DNA from: a virus | Reading direction: 5' to 3' (one strand) | Length of the DNA: 36,342 nucleotides | Virus record (IMG/VR): IMGVR_UViG_3300021961_000284 | Coordinates: 1-36,342 of that record | Shown: positions 28,825 through 35,671 of the stretch, piece by piece | Position numbering within the stretch: position 1 is the stretch's first letter | Layout: each line of letters starts with the position of its first letter | Made by a program: the position numbers and the translations under genes | Notes under the pieces: model-generated | Databases searched by the model: none | Told to the model about the DNA's origin: nothing | Seen by the model: the letters and a program-made list of their open reading frames with translations, nothing else

Positions 28825-30085
28825 TAAATTGTTCGCCATACGCCAGTGCAATCATGTCCGCCTTTGTCATATCTGGCGGCAATGGTGCGGATAATCCACC
28901 GGCCATATCGAGCGAAACCATCCCTGCGTTGACCAATACAACATCGCCACCGGGGATCGGTTGGTAGCCTTTCATCGCTCGGCGTTCATTGATGGTTAGA
29001 TCGTTTGACGCATCGGCCATCTGCCAAAGCCGTTGGCGTTTTTCAACGATGGCAGGAATCTGTTCTAAATCTGGCTCAATTGTGACGCCATATTTCTGAC
29101 CTATCCACCGATTCCAATCGTCGATGATGGTGTTTAGCATCGGGATGACGGTATCTTCCCAGAACGCCAATCTGGCTTCTGCATAGTTGGAATAGGTATT
29201 ATCGCCGGGAATATTCAGCAGCAGCGGCGGAACACCAAATGCCAGCGCCACGTCGCGGGCTGCGCTGAATTTTGCCTCGATTATGCCCATATCGGACGGC
29301 GAAAGCCCCATTGCCTGCCAGTTTAGCCCGCCTTCTAGCAGCATCGGACGCCCGGCATTGCGAGCGCCGGAATATTGTTCTTCAATCTGCGCCTTCAGGC
29401 GGTTGAAGTTATCGTCCGAAAGCGTGCCACCGTCTTTCACGGTCAATGCGCCGGATGGGCGTGCGCTGTTTTGCAATAGCGCTTGGAGCCAAGCCATGCT
29501 TTCGTTTAGCTGGTCGATGGCGTATGCGCCTGCCTCGACCGGCGATAATCCATACCAATCATCTGTCGGATTGAAGAACTTCAAATGCCGAATATCTGAC
29601 TCCAGCGTATTCGGATCGACCTGCCAGCGTGTTTTGTTATATCCGATTGTGTATTCATATGCTGACGGCATACCGTTCGCGCCGGGTATAATCTTCATGC
29701 GATCAGGGCGAAGCTGGTATAGTTCTTTGATATTCTTGCCAATCATAACCCGTTCTTCAAACGAATTACCGGCAATCATCAAATAGGAAACCTTTTCTTG
29801 CATGTATTCTGAATAGGATTGCATCGGATTGGGCGTGCGCAATAGATCAACAACAGGATGTGCAACAAGCTCCTGCTCGCCGCGAAATACCGTGAGCGGC
29901 ACGGATGCGATGGCTTCTGAAATCTTATTAACAGATTGATATGCAACGACGTTCTTGCCGTATGCTTCCTTTGCAAACTGTTCGTAATTCCTATTTGACC
30001 AAACTGGCTGGCCGGGATTTGTCATCATTAATGCGGATGTGGCGCTTTGTTTTACTTCACGGCGGAAAAACTTAAACAAATCCAT
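28817..30085 (-). CDS. Portal protein (HK97 family)
   Basis: About 422 residues from the ATG at 30085, with GAGG six bases upstream; a GTG at 30097 overlaps the terminase stop but is less likely. Recognisable blocks are MTNPGQPVWSNRNYEQFAKEAYGKNVVAYQSVNKI, VPLTVFRG, LLRTPNPMQSYSEYMQEKVSYLMIAGNSF and FNPTDDWYGLSPVEAGAYAIDQ, which match the HK97-type portal. YNNN-like membrane segments are absent. It forms the dodecameric DNA-entry ring and binds TerL, whose gene ends 9 bases upstream. Confidence 0.93.
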   Translation of the reverse strand: MDLFKFFRREVKQSATSALMMTNPGQPVWSNRNYEQFAKEAYGKNVVAYQSVNKISEAIASVPLTVFRGEQELVAHPVVDLLRTPNPMQSYSEYMQEKVSYLMIAGNSFEERVMIGKNIKELYQLRPDRMKIIPGANGMPSAYEYTIGYNKTRWQVDPNTLESDIRHLKFFNPTDDWYGLSPVEAGAYAIDQLNESMAWLQALLQNSARPSGALTVKDGGTLSDDNFNRLKAQIEEQYSGARNAGRPMLLEGGLNWQAMGLSPSDMGIIEAKFSAARDVALAFGVPPLLLNIPGDNTYSNYAEARLAFWEDTVIPMLNTIIDDWNRWIGQKYGVTIEPDLEQIPAIVEKRQRLWQMADASNDLTINERRAMKGYQPIPGGDVVLVNAGMVSLDMAGGLSAPLPPDMTKADMIALAYGEQFNG

Positions 30086-30093
30086 GCTAATCC

Positions 30094-31476
30094 TCACAAG
30101 AGACGAATTGCCGGTGCGGCATTATTTAATAAAACATCAGATATGGCCGACATTGTGCAATCGATCATATCGTCATGGGCTGCGTTCGGAAACAATCCCG
30201 CCTCGCTCAGAAAGTCGGCCAAATGTGGCACATTGTTAAGCAATAGCACATTTCCACTTTCGATTAAAGGTGCTGCATCGAAGGCCCTAGTCACCTTGTC
30301 TATGTTGCGTTTTATACCAACCATCGGGATGCCTTCGCGCTTTAGCTTTTGAATCAGCCCAGTGCCACTGACTTTATCTTCAACTTTGAAAGCCCGGAGT
30401 GTGCCTTTGTTCTCGACCGCCTTATGCTTTGCCCAGAACGCTCGCGCCATTGTTTCCAGTTCCGGTGCTTCCCATTTACCGCGAGCCATGTCGAGCATAA
30501 TAGCTTGGCCGTTTACTGTATGGCCCCAGCACTGCATCACGGAATAATCGTTCTGCTCTTTTGTCTTTTGCGCGGTATCTGCATATATCGACCGCCACAA
30601 GATGGGTGGGCTTGCATCACGCATCTGCCACCAGTGGTCTTTGAATATACCGCCGCCCAGAGGCGCTGGCTGCTGCATGTATTGACCTGCATAAACATAG
30701 CTGCTGGCACGTTCTAGGCGATCCAGCATTTCGTCGGGGAATTGCTGCGGCCAGAACGAGCTGCCGTCATCCATCCGCGCCGGGATGACTAGGTGATCCC
30801 ACTTCTCGCCAGACCCGCCATTGAGAAGCCAGCCCGATAGATCGTTTTCATGCAGGCGCTGCATGATGATAATGATCGGCCCGTCTGGTTTGTTCAGACG
30901 GCTTGCGATGGTCGATTGATACCAGTCGATCACGTTCTGCCGCATGGTTTCGGATGTGGCTTCGCCTGCCTTGTGCGGATCGTCTATGATAATTGCCCCA
31001 CCAAAGCTATTGCGCATCTTGCTGGCACCATATCCGGTTATCGTACCATCGGCACCGGTGGCATAGACAACGCCGCCTTGCCCGGTTCGGAACTCATCCT
31101 TTGCTCGGCTATCGTCTTGGATCGCGGTCCACGGGAAGATCGCCCTGTATTCATCCGATTGCATGATTGCTCGAACTTCATAGGTGTTTGATGTCGCAAG
31201 CCGCTTGGAATAGCTGGCGTGGATAAATTCGGCATCCGGGAATAGCCCCATCGACCACGCTATAAAGTTCTTAACGGCCATTTCGGTTTTACCGGATCGC
31301 GGCGGCACGTTGATGATAAGTCGATTGGTGCAGCCCAGTATAACGCGCTCAAGCGCCGCACATATTTCCTCCTGATGCCAGTTTTCCAGCATCGGGGTGC
31401 CTTTGCGTGCTTTGAATATATATCGGCTAAAATGATACAAGCGGCCCAGAAGCAGGGCTTGCTCATTCTGGTTCAC
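30094..31476 (-). CDS. Terminase large subunit
   Basis: 460 residues, start GTG at 31476. ATPase: Walker A-like VPPRSGKTEM (57-66) and Walker B IIIDDPHK (162-169, D165/D166). Nuclease (RNase H-like): D300 in SIYADTAQ, E366 in FKVEDKVSGTG and D435/D436/D439 in HDDMID. It also has the GYGASKMRNSFGG element of the phage T4/T7-like Terminase_6 group. It packages DNA through the portal encoded next. It begins directly after the stop of a secreted-protein gene. Confidence 0.93.
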   Translation of the reverse strand: MNQNEQALLLGRLYHFSRYIFKARKGTPMLENWHQEEICAALERVILGCTNRLIINVPPRSGKTEMAVKNFIAWSMGLFPDAEFIHASYSKRLATSNTYEVRAIMQSDEYRAIFPWTAIQDDSRAKDEFRTGQGGVVYATGADGTITGYGASKMRNSFGGAIIIDDPHKAGEATSETMRQNVIDWYQSTIASRLNKPDGPIIIIMQRLHENDLSGWLLNGGSGEKWDHLVIPARMDDGSSFWPQQFPDEMLDRLERASSYVYAGQYMQQPAPLGGGIFKDHWWQMRDASPPILWRSIYADTAQKTKEQNDYSVMQCWGHTVNGQAIMLDMARGKWEAPELETMARAFWAKHKAVENKGTLRAFKVEDKVSGTGLIQKLKREGIPMVGIKRNIDKVTRAFDAAPLIESGNVLLLNNVPHLADFLSEAGLFPNAAHDDMIDCTMSAISDVLLNNAAPAIRLL

Positions 31477-31845
31477 TTAACCGCCCGCCTGCTGCTGCAC
31501 AAGACAATAAGTCCTGCGCAATTCAATTTGTTTAGACACTGACAAGAATAATATTGTTCCCATTTTTTGAGGCGCCAATGGCCATTTCACAATTTTTTTG
31601 ATCGGAACAGAAACTATTTCGCCACGTTTTGCTGTCGGATGTTTCATTGGATCAGTTATCTCGACGGCAACAGCATCTTTAGATGACGCTATAACACGAG
31701 CCTTGACTGCATCACCTTCGCCGCAACAATTATATGTTGTGCCGTCAAAAAACTCTGCTTGTTTTACATCTTCAAAAAACTGCTTACGTTCATCCGCAAT
31801 TACGGGACTAAACATAAACAATAATGCAATCAGGCTATTCTTCAT
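31477..31845 (-). CDS. Secreted Cys-containing protein between TerS and TerL
   Basis: 122 residues. MKNSLIALLFMFSPVIADERK is a Sec-type signal peptide, cleavage near residue 17-18 (PVIA-DE). The mature part has FFDGTTYNCCGEGDAVKARV with two adjacent Cys (C40-C41), and a KRGEIVSVPIKKIV beta segment. I recall a family of phage proteins with 'CCGE.DA' after a signal peptide, found near head genes, of unknown role. It overlaps the TerS gene by 11 bases and ends immediately before TerL's start. A periplasmic protein among packaging genes is odd; perhaps an exclusion or lysis-timing accessory. Confidence 0.75.
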   Translation of the reverse strand: MKNSLIALLFMFSPVIADERKQFFEDVKQAEFFDGTTYNCCGEGDAVKARVIASSKDAVAVEITDPMKHPTAKRGEIVSVPIKKIVKWPLAPQKMGTILFLSVSKQIELRRTYCLVQQQAGG

Positions 31846-32200
31846 GGATTTTGCCCAGCGCGGCCAATACTGCCGCCTGTACTGGCTCCGGCTTTAGTGA
31901 GCCATCCTCGTTGGAGATGTCTATGGTTTCCCGCCATTTGGCACGAGTTTTCATCCAGAAAATCGCAGCAGCGACATTGCCTTTTTTATCCGGCGATGTT
32001 GCGATCTGAAACAGATTATTCGCGACCTGTGCGTTCAGCTTTGCCATGCCGATATCGAGTTCTGCGCGATAGTATTTCCGCAGCGTCTCGTCTGATATGC
32101 CGATGATTGCCGCAATATCGTCGTGCTTCATGCCGATGCCAGCCATCAGTGTTACCTGATTGCGGGATCGTTCGTCTGGTTCATACGCTGGCATTACCAT
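31835..32200 (-). CDS. Terminase small subunit
   Basis: 121 residues. MAGIGMKHDDIAAIIGISDETLRKYYRAEL (19-48) is a helix-turn-helix of terminase-small type, followed by LDIGMAKLNAQVANNLFQIATSPDKKGNVAAAIFWMKTRAKWRE, the usual oligomerisation helices. It recognises the packaging start on the DNA and regulates TerL. It overlaps the glycosyltransferase gene by 20 bases, and the secreted-protein gene by 11. The start is at 32200 or the third residue ATG at 32194. Confidence 0.88.
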   Translation of the reverse strand: MVMPAYEPDERSRNQVTLMAGIGMKHDDIAAIIGISDETLRKYYRAELDIGMAKLNAQVANNLFQIATSPDKKGNVAAAIFWMKTRAKWRETIDISNEDGSLKPEPVQAAVLAALGKIHEE

Positions 32201-33119
32201 ATTGCACCAATTTCATCCCATATTCATTAACCTGATCCGATATTTGCAGATCATTTTTTCGTATCAGCTTTCTATTCTTGAACGGTGTATAATCTACATG
32301 ATGATGATACCGTCCGAACTTAAATACCAGCCTTGATACATCTGGATGTACTTTAACTTGCATCTGACTTTTTGCCAATGTTCCTGTATCTGCATATTTT
32401 TCGCCGGATTTTACTGATCCTTCAGCATGATAAAATTCTGCTGTATTTCCACCTTTAATAGTTTGAGTGTTCATCTTTTCTTGCAAGAACGCATTAAACT
32501 GAACAGTACACCATCCAGCTTTTAACATATCTAATGAGATTATCGTATCTTCATTGTAACGACCGCGCCATCTAAATGATAAATCGTTTTTTATAAGATT
32601 ACATGAATATATTCGTGTGTTCATTATAAATGGCGGTATTTTGCTTCTAGCCGGGGCAAACATATGATAATTGGGTCCAGCCATAGCAATATTTTTATAA
32701 CGCAATACAAAATCTTCCATTGCCTTAAAAAATGATCCTGTTGATACTTTTACTCTTTCATTTTTATTTAATCTTCTAAACGAAAGAATATTATCATCCA
32801 TAACCCAGTGCCATTTATGTCCATTTGCAATACTATGATCCCATGCAAAATTTCTTGCCGGTCCCGGTCCAGTGCTTTTAGACAATCCTAAATTATCGCA
32901 TAATTCATACTTTTCTTTATAAGATAAATCTAACTCTATAGCCTTTGCCATTAAATTCATATCTGATATTGCTTTTATGTATTCTTTCATTTGATTTGGT
33001 TCAACAATAATACAATGTGGCACTCCCATCTTCGTTAAATATTTTGAAGTTATCATATATTCAGAGCGCCCTTTGCTCGGAATATATAATGGAAATTGAG
33101 GTTTATTTGCTTTATCCAT
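32181..33119 (-). CDS. TAGT-like glycosyltransferase (TET/JBP-associated type)
   Basis: 312 residues. Blocks are FPLYIPSKGRSE (9-20), STGPGPARNFAWDHSIANGHKWHWVMDDN (82-110, metal-binding DDN at 108-110), MAGPNYHMFAP, NTRIYSCNLIKNDLSFRWRGRYNEDT (167-192), GWCTVQFNAFLQEKMNTQT and FGRYHHHVDYTPF. These are the hallmarks I recall for the GT-A-like TAGT family (PF20691 type), described by comparative genomics as linked to base hypermodification in phages. The substrate here is unknown; no TET/JBP oxygenase or hydroxymethylase is seen. It overlaps the ParB-domain gene by 8 bases, so the two are likely coupled. It is more AT-rich than its neighbours. Glycosylation of DNA or of a virion protein are the options. 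Confidence 0.8.
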   Translation of the reverse strand: MDKANKPQFPLYIPSKGRSEYMITSKYLTKMGVPHCIIVEPNQMKEYIKAISDMNLMAKAIELDLSYKEKYELCDNLGLSKSTGPGPARNFAWDHSIANGHKWHWVMDDNILSFRRLNKNERVKVSTGSFFKAMEDFVLRYKNIAMAGPNYHMFAPARSKIPPFIMNTRIYSCNLIKNDLSFRWRGRYNEDTIISLDMLKAGWCTVQFNAFLQEKMNTQTIKGGNTAEFYHAEGSVKSGEKYADTGTLAKSQMQVKVHPDVSRLVFKFGRYHHHVDYTPFKNRKLIRKNDLQISDQVNEYGMKLVQYGNASV

Positions 33120-33765
33120 ATCGTTTTGACTCTGTATCCATTTTTTCTTGTTCTGGGAACCATATTGATTTTGTTTTATCAGTATGGCTTTGCCCTATTA
33201 TGCTAAAGAACTCTGCAACATCATCATTATTTTCAAAATGAACTATAATATGCCTAAATGATTTTTTGTCTTTTTGATCATATTCAGGCATATCTTTCCA
33301 TTCTTCTTCCGGATTAGTAATTCCTTGCTCTATATCTAATGATATATTGGCCAATTCTCCTTCCGAAAAACCAATCAGCCCCAGATCGAACCCGGCAACA
33401 TCGAGATCGCCAATCTCCACCTTCAGCAGGTCCATATCCCAGCCAGCATTAAGCGCCAGTTGGTTGTCGGCCAGAACGTAGGCTTTCTTCTGCGCCTCGC
33501 TCCAGCCGGTCGCCACCATAACCGGCACTTCGTCGATCCCCAACTTGCGAGCCGCCATAACGCGACCATGCCCTGCGATGATCTGGCTGTCCTCATCCAC
33601 CAACACTGGGCTAGTCCAGCCCCACTCCTTGATCGACGCTGCCAGTTGCGCCACTTGCTCGTCGGAATGCGTTCTGGCGTTGCGTGCATACGGGATCAGG
33701 CTATCGACTGACCGACGCTCGATCTTGTCGGCGGGCCATCCTTTTATTGCGCCAATTTTACTCAT
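33112..33765 (-). CDS. ParB/sulfiredoxin-like domain protein
   Basis: 217 residues from the ATG at 33765 (AAGG five bases upstream). The ParB N-terminal core is residues 12-110: RRSVDSLIPYARNARTHSDEQVAQLAASIKEWGW, PVLVDEDSQIIAGHGRVMAARKLG (GHGR at 65-68) and VLADNQLALNAGWD. Relatives are often fused to a DNA methyltransferase; here that part is missing, and the tail (170-217) has FRHIIVHFENNDDVAEFFSIIGQ and DKTKSIWFPEQ. That tail pattern I have seen with ParB/TAGT phage loci. The ParB fold can bind or cut nucleic acid or use nucleotides; the activity is not shown. It is coupled to the TAGT gene. Confidence 0.8.
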   Translation of the reverse strand: MSKIGAIKGWPADKIERRSVDSLIPYARNARTHSDEQVAQLAASIKEWGWTSPVLVDEDSQIIAGHGRVMAARKLGIDEVPVMVATGWSEAQKKAYVLADNQLALNAGWDMDLLKVEIGDLDVAGFDLGLIGFSEGELANISLDIEQGITNPEEEWKDMPEYDQKDKKSFRHIIVHFENNDDVAEFFSIIGQSHTDKTKSIWFPEQEKMDTESKRYG

Positions 33766-33766
33766 C

Positions 33767-33895
33767 TTAACCTTTGCAGCAAATGATTTCGGCCAAGGCC
33801 GCATATACCCCATGCGGCGGCAGAAGCGGCGTTATCTTGCACCCGCTGGTCCATACGGTGTTAATTTCGTGCAGCGGCGCATAAAAAAATACCAT
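33767..33895 (-). CDS. 42-aa hypothetical protein upstream of ParB
   Basis: 42 residues from the ATG at 33895 (MVFFYAPLHEINTVWTSGCK...), chosen because GGAGG lies eight bases upstream. The open frame extends to 34015, but the extra part has a composition of random translation and overlies two hairpins. The peptide has PLLPPHGVYAALAEIICC near its end. The stop TAA is one base before the ParB ATG (TAAGATG), so it is coupled to it. No family is recognised. Confidence 0.5.
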   Translation of the reverse strand: MVFFYAPLHEINTVWTSGCKITPLLPPHGVYAALAEIICCKG

Positions 33896-33914
33896 TCCCT
33901 GATCCTCCAAAATT

Positions 33915-33947
33915 GGCTGGTCGATGAACCGGAAACACCGACCAGCC
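33915..33947 (-). other. 9-bp hairpin in the leader of the ParB/TAGT operon
   Basis: GGCTGGTCG (33915-33923) and CGACCAGCC (33939-33947) are perfect inverted repeats around a 15-base loop. On the minus strand it lies 10 bases upstream of the GGAGG of the 42-aa gene. It is not followed by a T-run sufficient for termination. A regulatory or protective 5' hairpin is likely. A weaker GCGCG/CGCGC pairing lies just upstream (about 33950-33982). Confidence 0.5.
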
Positions 33948-34015
33948 GTGCGCGCCTGTCTGGGAGGGAACCAACCGCGCATGAATAAAATATGGCTTTT
34001 TTTACAAGATTGCAA

Positions 34016-34199
34016 ATAGTATGCACATATTTAATTAAGTATTTGATTCCATTGGAAAATAGCAAAAAGCTGTTAGTCCTTTATATATACAGATATACAT
34101 CCACACAGAGAGACACTTTTTGAGAGAGAGAGAAATATATATATATAGAGATATATATCTATATGATATATTCTTTCAAAATCAAACACTTAACCCCTA
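34016..34199. other. AT-rich non-coding region with simple repeats
   Basis: No gene is evident in about 180 bases. It contains a (GA) run, TTTTTGAGAGAGAGAGAAA, then (AT) runs with AGATATATATCT, a perfect 12-base palindrome. On the minus strand TTGATT-16-TATAGA could be a promoter for the ParB/TAGT/terminase operon. AGCTGTTAGT (34068-34077) repeats the right half of the palindrome at 34199-34220. A leftward promoter region, or an origin-like unwinding element, is possible. Confidence 0.5.
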
Positions 34200-34220
34200 C
34201 TAACAGCTATAGCTGTTAGT
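34199..34220. repeat. 22-bp perfect palindrome at a gene end
   Basis: The arms ACTAACAGCTA and TAGCTGTTAGT are exact reverse complements with no spacer, so the 22 bases are a perfect palindrome. It contains the stop codon (34202-34200) of the 34200-34394 gene. A further copy of AGCTGTTAGT lies at 34068-34077. It could be a protein-binding site or form a hairpin in RNA. Confidence 0.65.
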
Positions 34221-34394
34221 CACTATCAGATTTTGATCGCCTGACTTGCGGTTTGATACTTCAAGCCGCATCCTTTTAAGATTCGCTTCAAGCTCCGGTG
34301 CTGGGCGACCGCCTGTTTTTAAGATTGCAGCGATGATGGTCTCTGCATCCACAATGGCCGTTTCTAGTTCTTTTGTCGTATATGCCGGGAACAT
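34200..34394 (-). CDS. 64-aa hypothetical protein
   Basis: 64 residues with GGAGG five bases before the ATG at 34394. MFPAYTTKELETAIVDAETIIAAILKTGG is mostly one helix, then RPAPELEANLKRMRLEVSNRK a second charged helix: a small helical hairpin. The last residues TNSYSC are encoded by half of the 22-bp palindrome. No family is recognised. It is the last gene before the AT-rich region, 67 bases after the M15 peptidase gene; that short gap contains an imperfect inverted repeat around A-rich sequence. Confidence 0.7.
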   Translation of the reverse strand: MFPAYTTKELETAIVDAETIIAAILKTGGRPAPELEANLKRMRLEVSNRKSGDQNLIVTNSYSC

Positions 34395-34461
34395 TATTAC
34401 CTCCTGCGTCTGCCGTAGAATAAATGCAAGAGGTGGGTAACCGGCTTTTTTTAGCGATTAC

Positions 34462-34836
34462 CTACCCCTTTTTTTTGCCGCAGCCTTTATACCAAGTCCG
34501 CGCTGATCCTTTTATTTCGATATGCAAGTGGTGCATTCGCCCGCAATACCAGCCGACGCGAAAGCCCGCCCTATGTGCCCGCTTTTCAATCGTCTTGCGG
34601 CTAACGCCTTTGGGCGGGTAAACGTCTATTGCGCGGCCACTTGCGTGCAGGCTTGGCTTATGCGTCCCGGCGATCTTTGCGTTTCTGCGAAAGCCAGAAA
34701 TAACTCGCAATCGGTTTTTTGTTGCGAATTGACAAAGTTTTATGTTGACGCCGCGACAATTTTTTGCCTGCGCTACGGGTGGTTCTATAGCGCAGGCAGA
34801 TAGCAAGATTGCCATCATGATTGGTATGATCTTCAT
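34462..34836 (-). CDS. M15-type peptidase, predicted lipoprotein
   Basis: 124 residues. The signal MKIIPIMMAILLSAC ends in a lipobox LSAC with C15. The domain has FRRNAKIAG, H64 in LHASGRAIDV with D71, and H103/H105 in HHLHIEI, the zinc ligands (H-x6-D ... H-x-H) of M15 D-Ala-D-Ala carboxypeptidases such as VanY or phage L-alanyl-D-glutamate endolysins. It would cut or trim peptidoglycan from the inner leaflet of the outer membrane, or the periplasm. It is well away from the lysis cassette, among small early-type genes. It overlaps the micro-gene 34833-34910 by ATGA. The C terminus encodes a poly-A run (AAAAAAAA), which could slip. Confidence 0.85.
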   Translation of the reverse strand: MKIIPIMMAILLSACAIEPPVAQAKNCRGVNIKLCQFATKNRLRVISGFRRNAKIAGTHKPSLHASGRAIDVYPPKGVSRKTIEKRAHRAGFRVGWYCGRMHHLHIEIKGSARTWYKGCGKKKG

Positions 34837-34910
34837 TCAGGGAACATCATTAAAATCATAATGCCAAACGAGAAAGCCATCATCGTGAAATTAAAAGCAG
34901 TGTTTTTCAT
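34833..34910 (-). CDS. 25-aa membrane micro-peptide
   Basis: ATG at 34910 and stop TGA overlapping the peptidase ATG as ATGA; its own start overlaps the upstream stop likewise. The peptide is MKNTAFNFTM followed by a hydrophobic helix, MAFSFGIMILMMFPE at the end. It matches the 27-aa peptide at 36014-36097 in the NT.F.F..MA..FG..IL..FPE pattern, which makes expression more credible than size alone. One membrane helix is predicted; function unknown. Confidence 0.55.
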   Translation of the reverse strand: MKNTAFNFTMMAFSFGIMILMMFPE

Positions 34911-35137
34911 AGTCCTACTTCCTTTTCTGTCCATTCTTCGATGTTTACCTTTATTGGCTTTGGGTCTGACATTATTGCGTCAACACATTCGCCGTAAGTC
35001 ATAAATTGAGAACCTGTATTCGTAAACCAAGCGCCTGACTTGGCTTTCCAGAATTGGCCTATATCGTCACCATTTCTCGATACAGTATAAACCAAAAGAA
35101 CTGGATGTAACCTTATTTCAGTGATGATAGTTATCAT
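34907..35137 (-). CDS. 76-aa hypothetical protein (paralogue of the upstream gene)
   Basis: 76 residues. LLVYTVSRNGDDIGQFWKAKSGAWFTNTGSQFMTYGECVDAIM is similar in layout to the 35118-35348 product (WYAVEIDGELVAALC...AAWWVVLDW...FHTFGEAIDYV): a Y-V strand, a G turn, a W-rich middle and a (T/F)-Y/F-GE-x-x-D-x helix. Both look like small alpha/beta domains of phage proteins of unknown function. The start at 35137 overlaps the previous gene by 20 bases; the stop overlaps the micro-gene start by ATGA. Confidence 0.65.
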   Translation of the reverse strand: MITIITEIRLHPVLLVYTVSRNGDDIGQFWKAKSGAWFTNTGSQFMTYGECVDAIMSDPKPIKVNIEEWTEKEVGL

Positions 35138-35348
35138 TTCTTTCGACCTCCATTTTCTTTACTGCTGCCTCAATCTTGACGTAATCTATCGCCTCGCCAA
35201 ATGTATGAAAATACTCTGCATAATTTGGGAGCCAATCTAGAACGACCCACCATGCCGCTTGCGTCCTACACAGTGCAGCCACAAGTTCGCCATCTATTTC
35301 GACTGCATACCAATTCTGGTGCCGTTTGACTGTTAAATTTTCCATCAT
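35118..35348 (-). CDS. 76-77-aa hypothetical protein
   Basis: About 76 residues from the ATG at 35348 (a second ATG follows directly at 35345; a GTG at 35354 is also in frame). AGGTGG lies just upstream, and the ATG overlaps the previous stop (ATGA). The middle has WYAVEIDGELVAALCRTQAAWWVVLDWL and FHTFGEAIDYVKIEAAVKK. See the next gene for the likely paralogy. No catalytic residues or membrane segments are visible; many Trp residues suggest a compact small domain. Confidence 0.65.
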   Translation of the reverse strand: MMENLTVKRHQNWYAVEIDGELVAALCRTQAAWWVVLDWLPNYAEYFHTFGEAIDYVKIEAAVKKMEVERNDNYHH

Positions 35349-35632
35349 AGCCACCTACAATCATCGTGGCAGCAATCTAGAATAAAATCATCCAGCTTTG
35401 CAAAAACTGCCTGCGCCAGTTTAGTTTTTATTTCGATTGTTTCGCATATATCATCATTTTCCCAGTCTGCTTCGCCGTCGGTCACATCCACCAGTCGCAA
35501 AAGTTCCGGCTCCCATTCAATCGAATGATCTGTGTGGCGTGCATAATTCACAAAGATTGATCCGCCATATAAGCGCCCGTCAAATTCAAATTCCTCAACA
35601 GGTATTTTAGCACTTCCGTATGTGATTTTCAT
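35345..35632 (-). CDS. 95-aa hypothetical protein
   Basis: 95 residues from the ATG at 35632, preceded by GGAG six bases upstream (an in-frame ATG at 35644 is weaker). KITYGSAKIPVEEFEFDGRLYGGSIFVNYARHTDHSIEWEPELLRLVD is a beta-rich first half with an acidic second half (DGEADWENDDICETIEI), ending in a cysteine cluster CCHDDC. No family is recognised. It belongs to the run of coupled small genes that begins at the window's right edge. Confidence 0.65.
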   Translation of the reverse strand: MKITYGSAKIPVEEFEFDGRLYGGSIFVNYARHTDHSIEWEPELLRLVDVTDGEADWENDDICETIEIKTKLAQAVFAKLDDFILDCCHDDCRWL

Positions 35633-35671
35633 TTCTTGCTCCATCTCTTACTGGTTAGCTGCGCCTGATCA

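Noticed and set aside
33915-33982. tRNA-like sequence because of GGTTCATC next to a stem
   Set aside because: The arms pair with each other as one hairpin; no D-arm, anticodon arm or acceptor/T-arm order could be built.
33545-33988. Plus-strand open frame (147 codons) opposite ParB
   Set aside because: Antisense of the ParB core and of the leader hairpins; no ribosome site.
34080-34175. CRISPR-like or tandem repeat array
   Set aside because: Only simple dinucleotide runs; no spaced direct repeats of constant length and no cas genes.
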